DNA from: an uncultured Litoreibacter sp.
Lineage (GTDB): Bacteria; Pseudomonadota; Alphaproteobacteria; Rhodobacterales; Rhodobacteraceae
Length of the DNA stretch: 64,000 bases
Assembly (NCBI GenBank): GCA_947492995.1
Contig: CANLOU010000001.1
Location: 815,001 to 879,000 of the forward strand
Reading direction: 5' to 3'
The notes under the pieces were generated by a model. It had not been told where the DNA came from, did no database searches, and saw only the letters and a program-made list of their open reading frames with translations. This document shows, piece by piece, positions 46,884 through 55,408 of the stretch. Position 1 is the stretch's first letter. Each line of letters begins with the position of its first letter. The position numbers and the translations under genes were made by a program.

Positions 46884-47480
46884 CTAGTTCTGAGGTTGGT
46901 ATATCAGCTTAACACCGCCCTTGAAAACAAGAACCTGCGCGCCGTTTGATCCTGTCAGTTCCATCTGCCCGGCTTCAAGGTCCCCGGCAGGCCCTCTGCC
47001 GATCACGCGGCCGGGCGAAACCAGCCCCGTTTCAGCCATATCTGCAACCAGAGCCTCGGTGTTCAGCTGGTACCCGGTCGAGGTGTTGATGCGCACACGA
47101 CCGCGCAGGTCCAGCGTATCCTCATTGCCGTTGTATTCAGCGTTATCGGCCAGCACCATTATTTGCGTGCCAGTTGCCGTCTTTATGTCAGCCATCACAT
47201 TTTTGGCCGATAGAAGTCGGGGGTCGCTCAGGTTGGGTTTGGCTGATTCCGCCGTAACAGAGACGGTCGAGCCATCGGACGTCACGCCCGAAAATTTTGG
47301 GGCCGCCAGACTTTGTTCGCGGGCGATTTCTTCTGCGCCTTCGTAAATGGGCAGCTGGCTGTCTATGTCGACGCTGCGCGAAAACAGGAACATTGTCGAC
47401 AACAACCCAAGCGCCAGGATGGGCAGCAGAACTTTCGCAAACTGCACAAAGCGAGAATATGGGTTATTGGCAACTGCCAT
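46884..47480 (-). CDS. lptC: LPS export system protein LptC
   Basis: A 198-residue bitopic inner-membrane protein. Residues 12-31 (FAKVLLPILALGLLSTMFLF) form the membrane anchor and the rest is a periplasmic jellyroll (GVTSDGSTVSVTAESAKPNL, LDLRGRVRINTSTGYQL, GPAGDLEAGQMELTG). It links LptBFG to LptA. It starts one base after the kdsD stop. Confidence 0.9.
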   Translation of the reverse strand: MAVANNPYSRFVQFAKVLLPILALGLLSTMFLFSRSVDIDSQLPIYEGAEEIAREQSLAAPKFSGVTSDGSTVSVTAESAKPNLSDPRLLSAKNVMADIKTATGTQIMVLADNAEYNGNEDTLDLRGRVRINTSTGYQLNTEALVADMAETGLVSPGRVIGRGPAGDLEAGQMELTGSNGAQVLVFKGGVKLIYQPQN

Positions 47481-47481
47481 C

Positions 47482-48459
47482 TCAGACCACGCCCGCCCGC
47501 AGGCAATCGTGGATATGCAACAGACCCATTGGCGCGGTGGCCGTGCCGTTCTCGGTCACAAACAGACAGGTAATTTTTCGCTCATTCATGATGCTTACGG
47601 CGGCCTCAGCCAGTGAACCGGGTACGATGGTTTGCGGGGCGGGGGTCATAACGGTCTCGGCGGTTTGATCCAGCAGCCCATCCATGTGCCGACGCAAGTC
47701 ACCATCAGTTATGATACCGGCAAGATTGCCATCCGCGTCTGTGACAGCCACAACGCCAAAGCCTTTTTGGCTGATTTCAAGCAGCGCCTCTGACATTGGC
47801 GTTTTCAGCTGAACCACGGGCAATGCGTCGCCCGAATGCATAAGGTCGCCAACCTTTGCCAGCTTCGCGCCAAGTTTGCCACCCGGGTGGAAGTCGCGGA
47901 AATTTTCAGGCGTGAATTTACGATGTTCCATCATCGCGATTGCCAAGGCGTCGCCAAGTGCAAGCGTCATGGTGGTCGATGTGGTCGGCACAATACCGGT
48001 GTCGCAGGCTTCCTCCGCCGGGGGTAGCAGCAGGGCGACATCGGCTTGCTTCATCAAGGTTGAATTTGCGCGGCTCGCGATCCCGATCAACGGAATGTTG
48101 AAGCGGCGGGTATAGGCAATGACATCCGCCAGCTCCGGCGTCTCGCCGGAATTGGACAGAACCAACGCCACATCCCCCTCGGCCATCATGCCAAGGTCAC
48201 CGTGACTCGCCTCAGCCGGGTGGACGAAATGTGCGGGCGTACCAGTCGAGGCAAAGGTGGCCGCGATCTTGCGCGCGATGTGGCCCGATTTGCCCATGCC
48301 GCTGATGATTAACCGCCCCCTAGCGGCAAGCATCAATTCAACCGCGTCCGAGAACGCATCGTCCAGCGCGCCGCCCAAAAAGGTCAGTGCTTCGGCTTCG
48401 CGGGCAATCACGCGGCGGCCCGTGGCGAGAAACTTGTCTTTGCTCATGCGCTTCAACAT
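47482..48459 (-). CDS. kdsD: D-arabinose 5-phosphate isomerase (KdsD/KpsF family)
   Basis: A 325-residue enzyme that converts ribulose 5-phosphate to arabinose 5-phosphate, the first step of Kdo synthesis. The SIS domain has LIISGMGKSGHIARKIAATF, STGTPAHFVHPAEASHGDLG, and LVLSNSGETPELADVIAYTR. Two CBS domains follow (GDLMHSGDALPVVQLKTP, DADGNLAGIITDGDLRRHM). It may start at the first Met or at the Met four codons later. It complements kdsB elsewhere in the window; kdsC is not found here. Confidence 0.92.
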   Translation of the reverse strand: MLKRMSKDKFLATGRRVIAREAEALTFLGGALDDAFSDAVELMLAARGRLIISGMGKSGHIARKIAATFASTGTPAHFVHPAEASHGDLGMMAEGDVALVLSNSGETPELADVIAYTRRFNIPLIGIASRANSTLMKQADVALLLPPAEEACDTGIVPTTSTTMTLALGDALAIAMMEHRKFTPENFRDFHPGGKLGAKLAKVGDLMHSGDALPVVQLKTPMSEALLEISQKGFGVVAVTDADGNLAGIITDGDLRRHMDGLLDQTAETVMTPAPQTIVPGSLAEAAVSIMNERKITCLFVTENGTATAPMGLLHIHDCLRAGVV

Positions 48460-48468
48460 GCCTCTTAC

Positions 48469-49080
48469 TTAGTGTGCGAAGATATCAATGTCAGGCCAAC
48501 CGGCCAAATCCAGCCGAGCGCGGGTCGGAAGAAAGTCAAAACAGGCTTGCGCCGTCTCCATTCTACCCTCGCGTTCCAGCATGATATTCAGCTTCGCGCG
48601 CAGCTCGTGCAGGTACAAAACATCTGACGCGGCATAATCCAGTTGCGCGTCCGACAATGTCTCCGCACCCCAGTCGCTGGATTGCTGCTGTTTCGAGATG
48701 TCTTTGTTCATCAACTCCTGCAACAGGTTCTTCAACCCGTGCCGGTCGGTGTAGGTGCGCACCAGCTTTGATGCGATCTTGGTGCAATAGACCGGCGCTG
48801 TGACCACGCCGAACGCGTTCAGCATCGCCGCAATATCGAAGCGGCCAAAGTGAAACAGCTTCAGCACGTTGGGGTCGGCCAGCATTTTGCACAGGTTTGG
48901 CGCCTCGGTCTGGCCCTTCTGGACCTGCACCATATGCGCGTTTCCGTCACCGCCCGACATTTGGATCACGCACAGGCGGTCCCGATGCGGGTTCAGCCCC
49001 ATGGTTTCACAGTCGATGGCAACGGTTTTGCCAAGGTCCAAGCCGTCGGGAAGGTCGCCGATATAAAGATGATTTGCCAC
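48469..49080 (-). CDS. Ribonuclease D-like 3'-5' exonuclease
   Basis: A 203-residue DEDDy exonuclease. Exo I is TVAIDCETMGLNPHRDRL, Exo II is KLFHFGRFDIAAML, and Exo III is QLDYAASDVLYLHELR, whose Tyr and Asp are catalytic. It lacks the HRDC domains of full-length RNase D, so it is a short RNase D/KapD-like enzyme probably acting on tRNA or other RNA. It is the first gene of a leftward run ahead of kdsD. Confidence 0.88.
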   Translation of the reverse strand: MANHLYIGDLPDGLDLGKTVAIDCETMGLNPHRDRLCVIQMSGGDGNAHMVQVQKGQTEAPNLCKMLADPNVLKLFHFGRFDIAAMLNAFGVVTAPVYCTKIASKLVRTYTDRHGLKNLLQELMNKDISKQQQSSDWGAETLSDAQLDYAASDVLYLHELRAKLNIMLEREGRMETAQACFDFLPTRARLDLAGWPDIDIFAH

Positions 49081-49222
49081 GTGCGTGTCCTGCTATTTGG
49101 TTAGGGCAGGGAATACGTGCTTTGAGCGCGTTTTTCAACAAAACCTGGGACCCCGCGTCGGCGGGTTAATATATCCCTAACAAAAATGGGAAAATCGTTT
49201 GGCTTCAATGCTTTAAGGTGGT

Positions 49223-49238
49223 CCGACGCATGCGTCGG
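49223..49238. repeat. Palindrome CCGACGCATGCGTCGG, copy 2
   Basis: A perfect 16-base palindrome 4 bases beyond the ubiX stop. It shares its 14-base core and right flank (GA, one variable base, TTT) with 4006-4019 near the hslU stop. No T run follows on the ubiX strand, so a simple terminator is unlikely. Confidence 0.6.
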
Positions 49239-49241
49239 ATT

Positions 49242-49871
49242 TTAGTCCTTCCAGCGCGGCGCCAGATCTGTGTGGATATTCATAGCATCCAACCACCGCC
49301 CCACCTGATGGTTCACGAGGTCATCCAGCGAGTTGGTCTTCATATAAAAAGCCGGCATCGGCGGCGCGATCACCGCCCCCATCTCCGTGGCGGCGGTCAT
49401 ATTTTTGAGGTGCCCCAGATGCAGCGGGGTCTCCCGCACACCCAAGATCAGCGGCCGCCGCTCCTTGAGCGTCACATCAGCCGCCCGCGTCAAGAGACTG
49501 CTGCCGATCCCGTTCGCAATCTCAGCCAGGGTCTTCACACTGCAAGGGGCGATTATCATCCCATGCGCCCTGAAAGACCCCGAAGCGATCCCCGCCCCGA
49601 TGTCCCCATTCGAATGCACATGATCCGCCAGCGACCGAACCATTTCCGCGGAGTGGTCCGTCTCAACCGCCAGCGTCTGCACCGCTGGCTTGGTCATTAT
49701 CAGATGGGTTTCAACCGACAGGCCCTGCAACACCTCAAGAAGCCTGACCGCATAGGGCATCCCCGACGCGCCCGACAGGCCAACAATGATCCGACAGGGT
49801 ACGTTGTTACCGCCATTTATTTCTTGGGTCCGCTGCTGCGAGGAGGTGGAAATATTACTGTGTGTATACAT
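49242..49871 (-). CDS. ubiX: Flavin prenyltransferase UbiX
   Basis: A 209-residue protein that makes prenylated FMN for UbiD decarboxylases in ubiquinone synthesis. It has RIIVGLSGASGMPYAVRLLE (flavin-binding), GAGIASGSFRAHGMIIAPCS, AEIANGIGSSLLTRAADV and RRPLILGVRETPLHLGHLKN. The first 28 residues form a short hydrophilic extension; the only ATG in frame is at 49871. It is the last core gene before the accessory locus and diverges from the regulator at 50094. Confidence 0.93.
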   Translation of the reverse strand: MYTHSNISTSSQQRTQEINGGNNVPCRIIVGLSGASGMPYAVRLLEVLQGLSVETHLIMTKPAVQTLAVETDHSAEMVRSLADHVHSNGDIGAGIASGSFRAHGMIIAPCSVKTLAEIANGIGSSLLTRAADVTLKERRPLILGVRETPLHLGHLKNMTAATEMGAVIAPPMPAFYMKTNSLDDLVNHQVGRWLDAMNIHTDLAPRWKD

Positions 49872-49929
49872 TGCAAAAGGCCTTCGAAAAGTAGCGTGAT
49901 TGAATTGACATTTTCTGTTACAAGCTATC

Positions 49930-49946
49930 TAGGTTACCTAAGGTAA
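49930..49946. promoter_or_regulatory. Nested palindromes upstream of the regulator gene
   Basis: TAGGTTACCTA (49930-49940) and TTACCTAAGGTAA (49934-49946) are two overlapping perfect odd-length palindromes in the AT-rich divergent interval between ubiX and the response regulator. They are candidate operator sites; the rest of 49872-50093 shows no recognisable gene. Confidence 0.4.
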
Positions 49947-50093
49947 AGACCAAACCAATTTGCATCGATGGTTAGTTGGTAGCATCAAATTTAGCTCGTT
50001 TGTTTCGTTGCTTCATAATTCTATTGGCGTCGAGGCCAATATACACATGATAATTTGTGCTATTTTTTTAGCAAATTTATAGGGACGAATAGA

Positions 50094-50873
50094 ATGATTA
50101 AGGTACTTTTGATAGATGACGATGTAGAGCTCGCCGAGCTTATGCGCGACGTTCTGACAAACTATAGTATCGAATTACATGCGGTTCACACGCCCAGTGA
50201 GGGGTTTGAAGCGCTTGAAAATAATAAATACGACCTTGTTTTGCTGGATGTGATGCTTCCGCAACTCAATGGGCTGCAGATGTGTAGTAAGATTCGCTAC
50301 AGCAATTCCTCTTATAAAGACGTTTCGATTATCATCCTTACCGCGCGCACTGAACTGACGGATATGGTCGTTGGTCTAGAAACTGGTGCCGACGACTACG
50401 TTAAGAAGCCCTTTGAGCCTCGAGAACTGGTCGCGAGAATTAATGCGATTCTACGCCGAACCAAAACTCCTGAAGCAACTTCGGCACCAAGCACGACTTC
50501 CGCTTCACCTGCGCCCACCGCAACTCAAGGCCGCAGCGGCCTTTGCGTGGAAGTGGTGTTGGAGGGAGACGTCTTACAGATCGAAACGCAGCGCGCTCAA
50601 GTTTTGGTAAATGGCGAGAAGCTGGTTATCACATCAATGGAGTTTGAATTGATAGCGGCCTTGGCGCAAAGACCTGGCGAAATTCTAAACCGGGATGATC
50701 TTCTGGACGAGGTGCATGGCACCAGTGTGATCTACACGCGAAGTATTGATGCATTGATTTACCGCTTGAGGACCAAAATCAAGGAAGCGGGTGCTTCACA
50801 AGACTTCATTCGGACCGTGCGCGGCCGTGGATATTCCCTTGTTGGCCAAGTCAATAACCCCACAAACGCTTGA
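50094..50873 (+). CDS. OmpR-family response regulator 1
   Basis: A 259-residue two-component regulator. The receiver domain has the acidic pocket LLIDDD (5-10), phospho-acceptor Asp52 in LVLLDVMLPQLNG, Thr83 and Lys104 in DDYVKKPFEPRELVAR. A Ser/Thr/Pro/Ala linker (about 118-140) leads to a winged-helix domain with ITSMEFELIAALAQRPGEIL and SIDALIYRLRTKIKEAG. It resembles the second regulator at 56842 over the whole receiver (ELTD...LETGADD against ELTD...LESGIDD). No sensor kinase is next to it; the nearest is at 57551. Start at 50094 with AGGGA upstream; first gene of the accessory locus. Confidence 0.92.
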   Translation: MIKVLLIDDDVELAELMRDVLTNYSIELHAVHTPSEGFEALENNKYDLVLLDVMLPQLNGLQMCSKIRYSNSSYKDVSIIILTARTELTDMVVGLETGADDYVKKPFEPRELVARINAILRRTKTPEATSAPSTTSASPAPTATQGRSGLCVEVVLEGDVLQIETQRAQVLVNGEKLVITSMEFELIAALAQRPGEILNRDDLLDEVHGTSVIYTRSIDALIYRLRTKIKEAGASQDFIRTVRGRGYSLVGQVNNPTNA

Positions 50874-51489
50874 GCCTGCGCTCAAAACGCTGAGCTTTGA
50901 AGTCCGCACATCCTTGGCGACTGTCAAAGATCTGGGCGCGCTATTGGCAATGCGTGCGTCATCATCTGTGAATGGAATTTCGCGAAGTGAGCTCTCTTTT
51001 CGCAAGACGGAACTGAAGAGGCCTTTCATCGCTGTAGATAATGACCTGCTGCCTTGCTCAGTCTCGCATGTGCCAGGTCTTGTCGTGGCGGTTGCTGGGC
51101 CGTTGGGGGTCAATGTCGGAATAGATGCAGAACGACTAAGTCGCTTTGAGCGTATGGATGAGAGGATGGTCGATGAAATTCTTTCGCCGAGGGAACGTGA
51201 GCAGCAGTGCGATTGGACCGCAGAGACTTTGTTGCATGCATGGAGCCAGAAAGAGGCTTTTGTGAAAGCTATGGGGACAGGGTTCAAGGCCCGGCCAAAT
51301 ACGTATGAGGTGTCGCATCTGAATCTCGATGAAATTCACGACATGGGTGCAGGACGATTCTGGCGTTGCCGACAGTATCCTGCATGCGACGACTACTGGA
51401 TCACACTTGGTGTTCTGGCTGATAATCAAGATGTGTTAGAAAACTGGACACATACCCATCAGAAGATTGATGAAGCGGAATTTTTGTGA
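50791..51489 (+). CDS. 4'-phosphopantetheinyl transferase (Sfp/EntD type)
   Basis: Transfers the phosphopantetheine arm of CoA to carrier proteins. Motifs are CSVSHVPGLVVAVAG (89-103), VNVGIDAERLSRF (108-120, with the metal-binding Asp) and LLHAWSQKEAFVKAMGTGF (147-165, with the WxxKEAxxKA signature). The GTG at 50791 lies inside the regulator gene (83-base overlap) and has AAGGA 6 bases upstream; an ATG at 50950 would give a 179-residue protein and is the main alternative. Its presence beside ketosynthases and an adenylation enzyme indicates that this locus needs its own carrier-protein activation. Confidence 0.85.
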   Translation: MLHKTSFGPCAAVDIPLLAKSITPQTLEPALKTLSFEVRTSLATVKDLGALLAMRASSSVNGISRSELSFRKTELKRPFIAVDNDLLPCSVSHVPGLVVAVAGPLGVNVGIDAERLSRFERMDERMVDEILSPREREQQCDWTAETLLHAWSQKEAFVKAMGTGFKARPNTYEVSHLNLDEIHDMGAGRFWRCRQYPACDDYWITLGVLADNQDVLENWTHTHQKIDEAEFL

Positions 51490-51631
51490 CGCAATATCAC
51501 AAAACGCCATAAATGAAGCGCATGCTGTTTTATATCGAATGATATGTGGGGCCATATCTTTTGAAACCGTGTCAGCCTAAATTGGATTCGCGGACAAGGC
51601 TCCGTTCCAATTAATAACCAGAGCAATTACC

Positions 51632-52156
51632 ATGCCCCGTCTTTCCTTCTTTCTTTGTCTTGTGCCTTTGGTGCTTTTCGGCGCGATCGGCGGCTTTTTC
51701 TACGCATATTCCGTTTCCGTCATGCTGGGACTGAACAACCTTGCCGACAGCGCTGCGATTCAAGCCATGCAGGAATTGAACCGTGGAACCAGAAACGGGG
51801 TCTTCCTGGTAACGTTCCTGTTCACACCGATCGTCGCTGCAATATGCGGGGTGACCCTATTTTTCAAAGGTAACAAGGCAACGGGTGGGTTTTTGTTGGC
51901 GGCAGCTGGGATATATTTTGTCGGATCGTTTTTGCCGACCGTGAGCATAAGTGTCCCGATGAATCACGAAATTGAAGCATTGAATGCGGCCACGTTATCT
52001 GCCGCAGAGGCCGCGAAAGTCTGGGCAGAATACAGTGCCAATTGGACGTTCTGGAATACCGTCCGTGCGTCCATGGCGCTGATTGGATTGGGCCTGACTG
52101 GGTCCGCAATATATGTCCTCAATCGCAGCCCAGCACCTGCCGTCACCGTGGCCTGA
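51632..52156 (+). CDS. DUF1772 (anthrone oxygenase-like) membrane protein
   Basis: A 174-residue protein with four hydrophobic segments (about 5-25, 57-77, 82-102, 143-163). The DUF1772 pattern is visible in FFYAYSVSVMLGLNNLADSA, AMQELNRGTRNGVFL, SISVPMNHEIEAL and WAEYSANWTFWNTVRASMAL. Some family members assist oxygenation of polyketides and are called anthrone oxygenase-like, but most are uncharacterised. It is flanked by 142 bases on the left and ends at its own terminator, so it is transcribed separately from the export genes. A role in the locus product is possible but not shown. Confidence 0.78.
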   Translation: MPRLSFFLCLVPLVLFGAIGGFFYAYSVSVMLGLNNLADSAAIQAMQELNRGTRNGVFLVTFLFTPIVAAICGVTLFFKGNKATGGFLLAAAGIYFVGSFLPTVSISVPMNHEIEALNAATLSAAEAAKVWAEYSANWTFWNTVRASMALIGLGLTGSAIYVLNRSPAPAVTVA

Positions 52157-52198
52157 TACCAACCCAGGCCGCGGCCCAAAGGTCGCTTGAGGCGCATC

Positions 52199-52240
52199 AG
52201 CCGCCGAGTGTGTTTAGTCATGCACTCGGCGGCTTTTTTT
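52199..52240 (+). terminator. Rho-independent terminator after the DUF1772 gene
   Basis: AGCCGCCGAGTG (52199-52210) pairs with CACTCGGCGGCT (52223-52234) in a perfect 12-bp stem with a 12-base loop, followed by seven T. It lies 42 bases after the DUF1772 stop. Confidence 0.93.
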
Positions 52241-52264
52241 GTTTGTTGGGCCGATTCCTAATTG

Positions 52265-52284
52265 TGAGAGACAAAAAAATCTCA
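52265..52284. promoter_or_regulatory. Inverted repeat in the promoter region of the export operon
   Basis: TGAGA (52265-52269) and TCTCA (52280-52284) form a short inverted repeat around a run of A. It is in the 180 bases between the terminator and the ABC ATPase gene, which must contain that operon's promoter. Low weight because the arms are short. Confidence 0.25.
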
Positions 52285-52421
52285 GTCATAAAGCAGCGTT
52301 CATTTGTGACATTCGATCATCTTATAGCGTTGAAATACCATCCTTTGTTGTTTGTTTTTGAGAGGTCCTCATCGCTACGTTCGGAGCAAGATAACCAACT
52401 TGAGCCATAAGGAATGGACAC

Positions 52422-53165
52422 GTGAACAGTATTTCAACCCAAAGGTCTTTTCAGCCCGACAGCCAGTTTCAGCCTGTAGATCTGACAAAGGCCGGCGCGC
52501 CTGCTGTACGGTTTAACAACATCAAGAAGACCTACACGATGGATCGTGTTGAAGTGGATGCGCTGGCCGACGTGTCGGGCTCGATAGCGCGCCAAGAGAC
52601 AACATTCATCACCGGACCTTCGGGAAGTGGCAAGTCGACTTTGCTCAACATCATGGGTCTGATTGACCAGCCTACGTCTGGCGAGTTGTTCATCCTTGAT
52701 GAAGATGTGTCGCGCCTTAGCGACAAAGCCGCAGCGGATTTCAGATCTGAACATATCGGATTTATCTTTCAGTCTTTTAACCTGATCCCGGTTCTGACTG
52801 TCGGCGAGAATGTAGAGTTCCCGCTGTTGCGTCGCGTAAAGTCTGCATCCGAACGCCGCGAAAAAGCGGAGCAGTATCTGGATTCAGTGGGCCTGGCCGA
52901 TTTGATCGACCGCCGACCCGGCGAGATCTCTGGTGGTCAACGCCAGCGCGTTGCAATTGCCCGTGCGCTGGTGACCGAGCCGACACTCATCATTGCAGAT
53001 GAACCGACAGCAAATCTCGACTCCAAAACATCGCTCGAGATCATCGCGTTGCTCGACCACATGAAATCGGAATTCGACACCTCTGTGGTGATTTGTACCC
53101 ACGACACCAGCCTGATTACCGCAGGCAGTGCCACGATCAACATTATCGACGGCCATACGGCTTAG
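52422..53165 (+). CDS. LolD/MacB-type ABC transporter ATP-binding protein
   Basis: A 247-residue ATPase. A non-conserved N-terminal extension of about 28 residues precedes the ABC domain. Walker A is GPSGSGKST at 65-73, Q-loop IGFIFQSFNLIPVLTVGENV, signature EISGGQRQRVAIARAL (168-183), and Walker B LIIADEPTANLDSKTS, ending with the switch His in VVICTHDTSLI. This is the subgroup that pairs with FtsX-fold permeases (LolD, MacB, YbbA) and performs mechanotransmission in the envelope rather than classical import. Start is GTG at 52422 with AAGGA 10 bases upstream. The permease follows at once. Confidence 0.93.
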   Translation: MNSISTQRSFQPDSQFQPVDLTKAGAPAVRFNNIKKTYTMDRVEVDALADVSGSIARQETTFITGPSGSGKSTLLNIMGLIDQPTSGELFILDEDVSRLSDKAAADFRSEHIGFIFQSFNLIPVLTVGENVEFPLLRRVKSASERREKAEQYLDSVGLADLIDRRPGEISGGQRQRVAIARALVTEPTLIIADEPTANLDSKTSLEIIALLDHMKSEFDTSVVICTHDTSLITAGSATINIIDGHTA

Positions 53166-53175
53166 GAGCAGAAAA

Positions 53176-54561
53176 ATGATCTGGAAAATTGCATTTAGAA
53201 ATCTCACCAAAAACGCCAGACGGTCTGTGACTACGGCTATGGCAATTGGCATTGGCGGCTTCGCCGCGCTGCTGTTTGGCGGCTTTGTGACATCGATTTG
53301 GTTCGGAGTTCAAACCTCGATGATCCAAGAGCAGGGCAACCTGCAAATCTATCGCCAGGGCTACCTGGAATTTGGCGCCGCCAATCCTGACGACTACACA
53401 ATTCAAGGCTGGGATGAAGTTGCCGCCTTGTTGGCGAGCGACCCTGTTTTGAACCAGCAGCTGGCGGTGATAACGCCGCGCATTGACTTGGCTGGTGTGG
53501 CAGGCAACGCTCAGACCGGCAATTCCAAGACCTTTATCGGGTCTGGTGTGGTGCCTTCCCAGATTGACGAGATGCACAAGTGGGACGGCTGGTCTATTGG
53601 CCAAGTATCCCCCGCTTCCGGCCTAACCGATCAAGTCCTTGATGGTGTTGTCATTGGTATCGGCATGGCTCGCATGATGGGTATGTGCGGTCCGTTGAAC
53701 GTCGCTGATTGTCAGGACCGGCCAGTCGATGAGGATGCGCTGACCGAAGTCGAAACCGATTTTACGTCTTTGGTTAACGATGAAGCTGAGATCACTGATC
53801 TTCGCGAAGGCAGCGTGGAGCGCCCACAGCTGAACTTGATGGCGGCGACATCATCCGGCGTCCCAAACATCGCCCGGGTAGGTATCGAGGCCGCACGCCC
53901 GCAAGCCATTCGTGCCATCGACAACGCTTATGTCATGATGCATTTCGAACAAGCACGTGGCCTGCTGTATGGCGACAGCCAAGAGGCCACAACGCTGATG
54001 CTTCAGGTGGCCAACCCCGACCAGGTGGACGCAACCAAAGACCGTATCCAAGAGGTGCTTGACCGCGCCGGGCTGGATCTGAAGGTCTTCCACTTCACTG
54101 AAGTTGACCCGACCTTCAACCGCATCTTCGGCATGTTCACCTTCATGTTCATCGTGGTGTCCATCGTCCTGTCGATCGTGATTGTCTTCACGATTGTGAA
54201 CACGGTCTCGATGAACGTCATGGAGCGCGTCAAAGAGATTGGGACAATCCGTGCTCTGGGCTTCCGCAAAGGTTTTGTGCGGGCCCTGTTCCTGACGGAG
54301 AGCGCGCTGATTGGGTTGTTTGGAGCGCTGATTGCGCTGAGCGCAGCGGTGGTCATCGCCAACATCGTAAATTCCGCCGGCGTGCAGTGGACGCCACCTT
54401 CCAACGCAACCCCCCTGACGGTTCAGTTGATGGTTCTAGACAACCCGCTCTTTGCTGCAAGCGTGGTCGGTTTGCTGATCCTCATCTCCGTCGTCGCCTC
54501 GGTGATGCCTACTTTCAAGGCTGCCCGCCTGAACATCGTCGAAAGCCTGCAACGCGCATAA
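53176..54561 (+). CDS. FtsX-family ABC permease
   Basis: A 461-residue permease with the MacB/LolCE architecture. One N-terminal membrane helix (RSVTTAMAIGIGGFAALLF, about 15-35) is followed by a large periplasmic domain (about 40-310) and three C-terminal helices in the FtsX domain (FMFIVVSIVLSIVIVFTIVN, VMERVKEIGTIRALGFRKGF, SALIGLFGALIALSAAVVIA). It ends with TFKAARLNIVESLQRA, a typical coupling tail. Only one permease gene is present, so it probably works as a homodimer with the ATPase upstream. ATG at 53176 follows TAGGAG by 8 bases. Confidence 0.9.
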   Translation: MIWKIAFRNLTKNARRSVTTAMAIGIGGFAALLFGGFVTSIWFGVQTSMIQEQGNLQIYRQGYLEFGAANPDDYTIQGWDEVAALLASDPVLNQQLAVITPRIDLAGVAGNAQTGNSKTFIGSGVVPSQIDEMHKWDGWSIGQVSPASGLTDQVLDGVVIGIGMARMMGMCGPLNVADCQDRPVDEDALTEVETDFTSLVNDEAEITDLREGSVERPQLNLMAATSSGVPNIARVGIEAARPQAIRAIDNAYVMMHFEQARGLLYGDSQEATTLMLQVANPDQVDATKDRIQEVLDRAGLDLKVFHFTEVDPTFNRIFGMFTFMFIVVSIVLSIVIVFTIVNTVSMNVMERVKEIGTIRALGFRKGFVRALFLTESALIGLFGALIALSAAVVIANIVNSAGVQWTPPSNATPLTVQLMVLDNPLFAASVVGLLILISVVASVMPTFKAARLNIVESLQRA

Positions 54562-54601
54562 CCGCGCAACCCAAGAAATATGAACCTGAAAGGAACATAA
54601 A

Positions 54602-55393
54602 ATGGAACTTCAACGTCGTGAATTTACTCAGCTCATGTTTGGTGGCGCAGCCGCCGCTGGCCTGACGAGCTTCGGCCTCCCCGTCTTCGCCGCTGGTAGC
54701 GCGAGCAACATCTTGTCGAAAGCGGATGCCATTCGGAACCCGCAGACTTCGTTTGCTGTCGATGTCACCCTGTCTGCCTACGAGCGTGGTAAGCTGAAAG
54801 ATCAGACGAAGGTGACGACTTACTCGCGTGCCGCTGGTCGCCAATTCCAGACATTGGTCCACATCAATGCGCCAAGCGCAGATCGCGGCAAGATCCTGCT
54901 GCGCAACGGGAACATCCTGTGGCTCTATGATCCGGCATCTAAAGCGTCGGTTCGCATCTCGCCGCGCCAGCGCCTTCTGGGTAACGCGTCGAACGGTGAT
55001 GTTGTCAGCTCCAATTTGGTCGGTGACTATAGCGCGAGCCTTCAGGGTCAGGAGACCATCGCTGACGGTGACAAGAAGAACCGCGCCTGCCACAAACTGC
55101 ACCTGAAAGCTGCCGCGAAATCTGCGCCATATAGTGCCGTCGATTTCTGGGTAGATGCCAGCAACAACGCCCCAATCAAAGGCAAGTACTTCACCAAGAG
55201 CGGCAAGCTCATCAAGGTGGCTTGGTACCGTAAGTGGAAAAACCAAATGGGCGCCCGCCGTCCCACCGAAGTGGTGATCGCCGATGGCTTCGACCCGAAT
55301 AAGGTCACCGTCATGACCATGGGCAACTTCCGGTCCAAGAAACTTCCTCAATCCTGGTTCAGCAAAGAATGGCTGCCCAACTTCAAAGCATAA
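54602..55393 (+). CDS. LolA-like outer-membrane lipoprotein-sorting family protein with Tat signal
   Basis: A 263-residue protein with a twin-arginine signal (LQRREFTQLMFGG, hydrophobic core, FGLPVFAAG at about 24-32). The mature part has the LolA-like fold: SFAVDVTLSAYERGKLKDQT, ILLRNGNILWLYDPASKASV, ISPRQRLLGNASNGDVVSSN and FWVDASNNAPIKGKYFTKSG. Members of this family are thought to carry lipids or lipoproteins through the periplasm. Its place directly after an ABC ATPase and permease, and before an outer-membrane barrel, suggests it is the periplasmic shuttle of a lipid-like export route. Confidence 0.82.
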   Translation: MELQRREFTQLMFGGAAAAGLTSFGLPVFAAGSASNILSKADAIRNPQTSFAVDVTLSAYERGKLKDQTKVTTYSRAAGRQFQTLVHINAPSADRGKILLRNGNILWLYDPASKASVRISPRQRLLGNASNGDVVSSNLVGDYSASLQGQETIADGDKKNRACHKLHLKAAAKSAPYSAVDFWVDASNNAPIKGKYFTKSGKLIKVAWYRKWKNQMGARRPTEVVIADGFDPNKVTVMTMGNFRSKKLPQSWFSKEWLPNFKA

Positions 55394-55408
55394 GAAGGAA
55401 CTCGTGCG

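Noticed and set aside
49218-49946. A 242-codon plus-strand frame over ubiX
   Set aside because: Arg/His-rich antisense shadow of ubiX; no motif.
49872-50093. Genomic-island boundary with integrase or tRNA
   Set aside because: The accessory locus starts here, but I found no tRNA gene, direct repeat or integrase at the junction, so a mobile-element boundary cannot be claimed.
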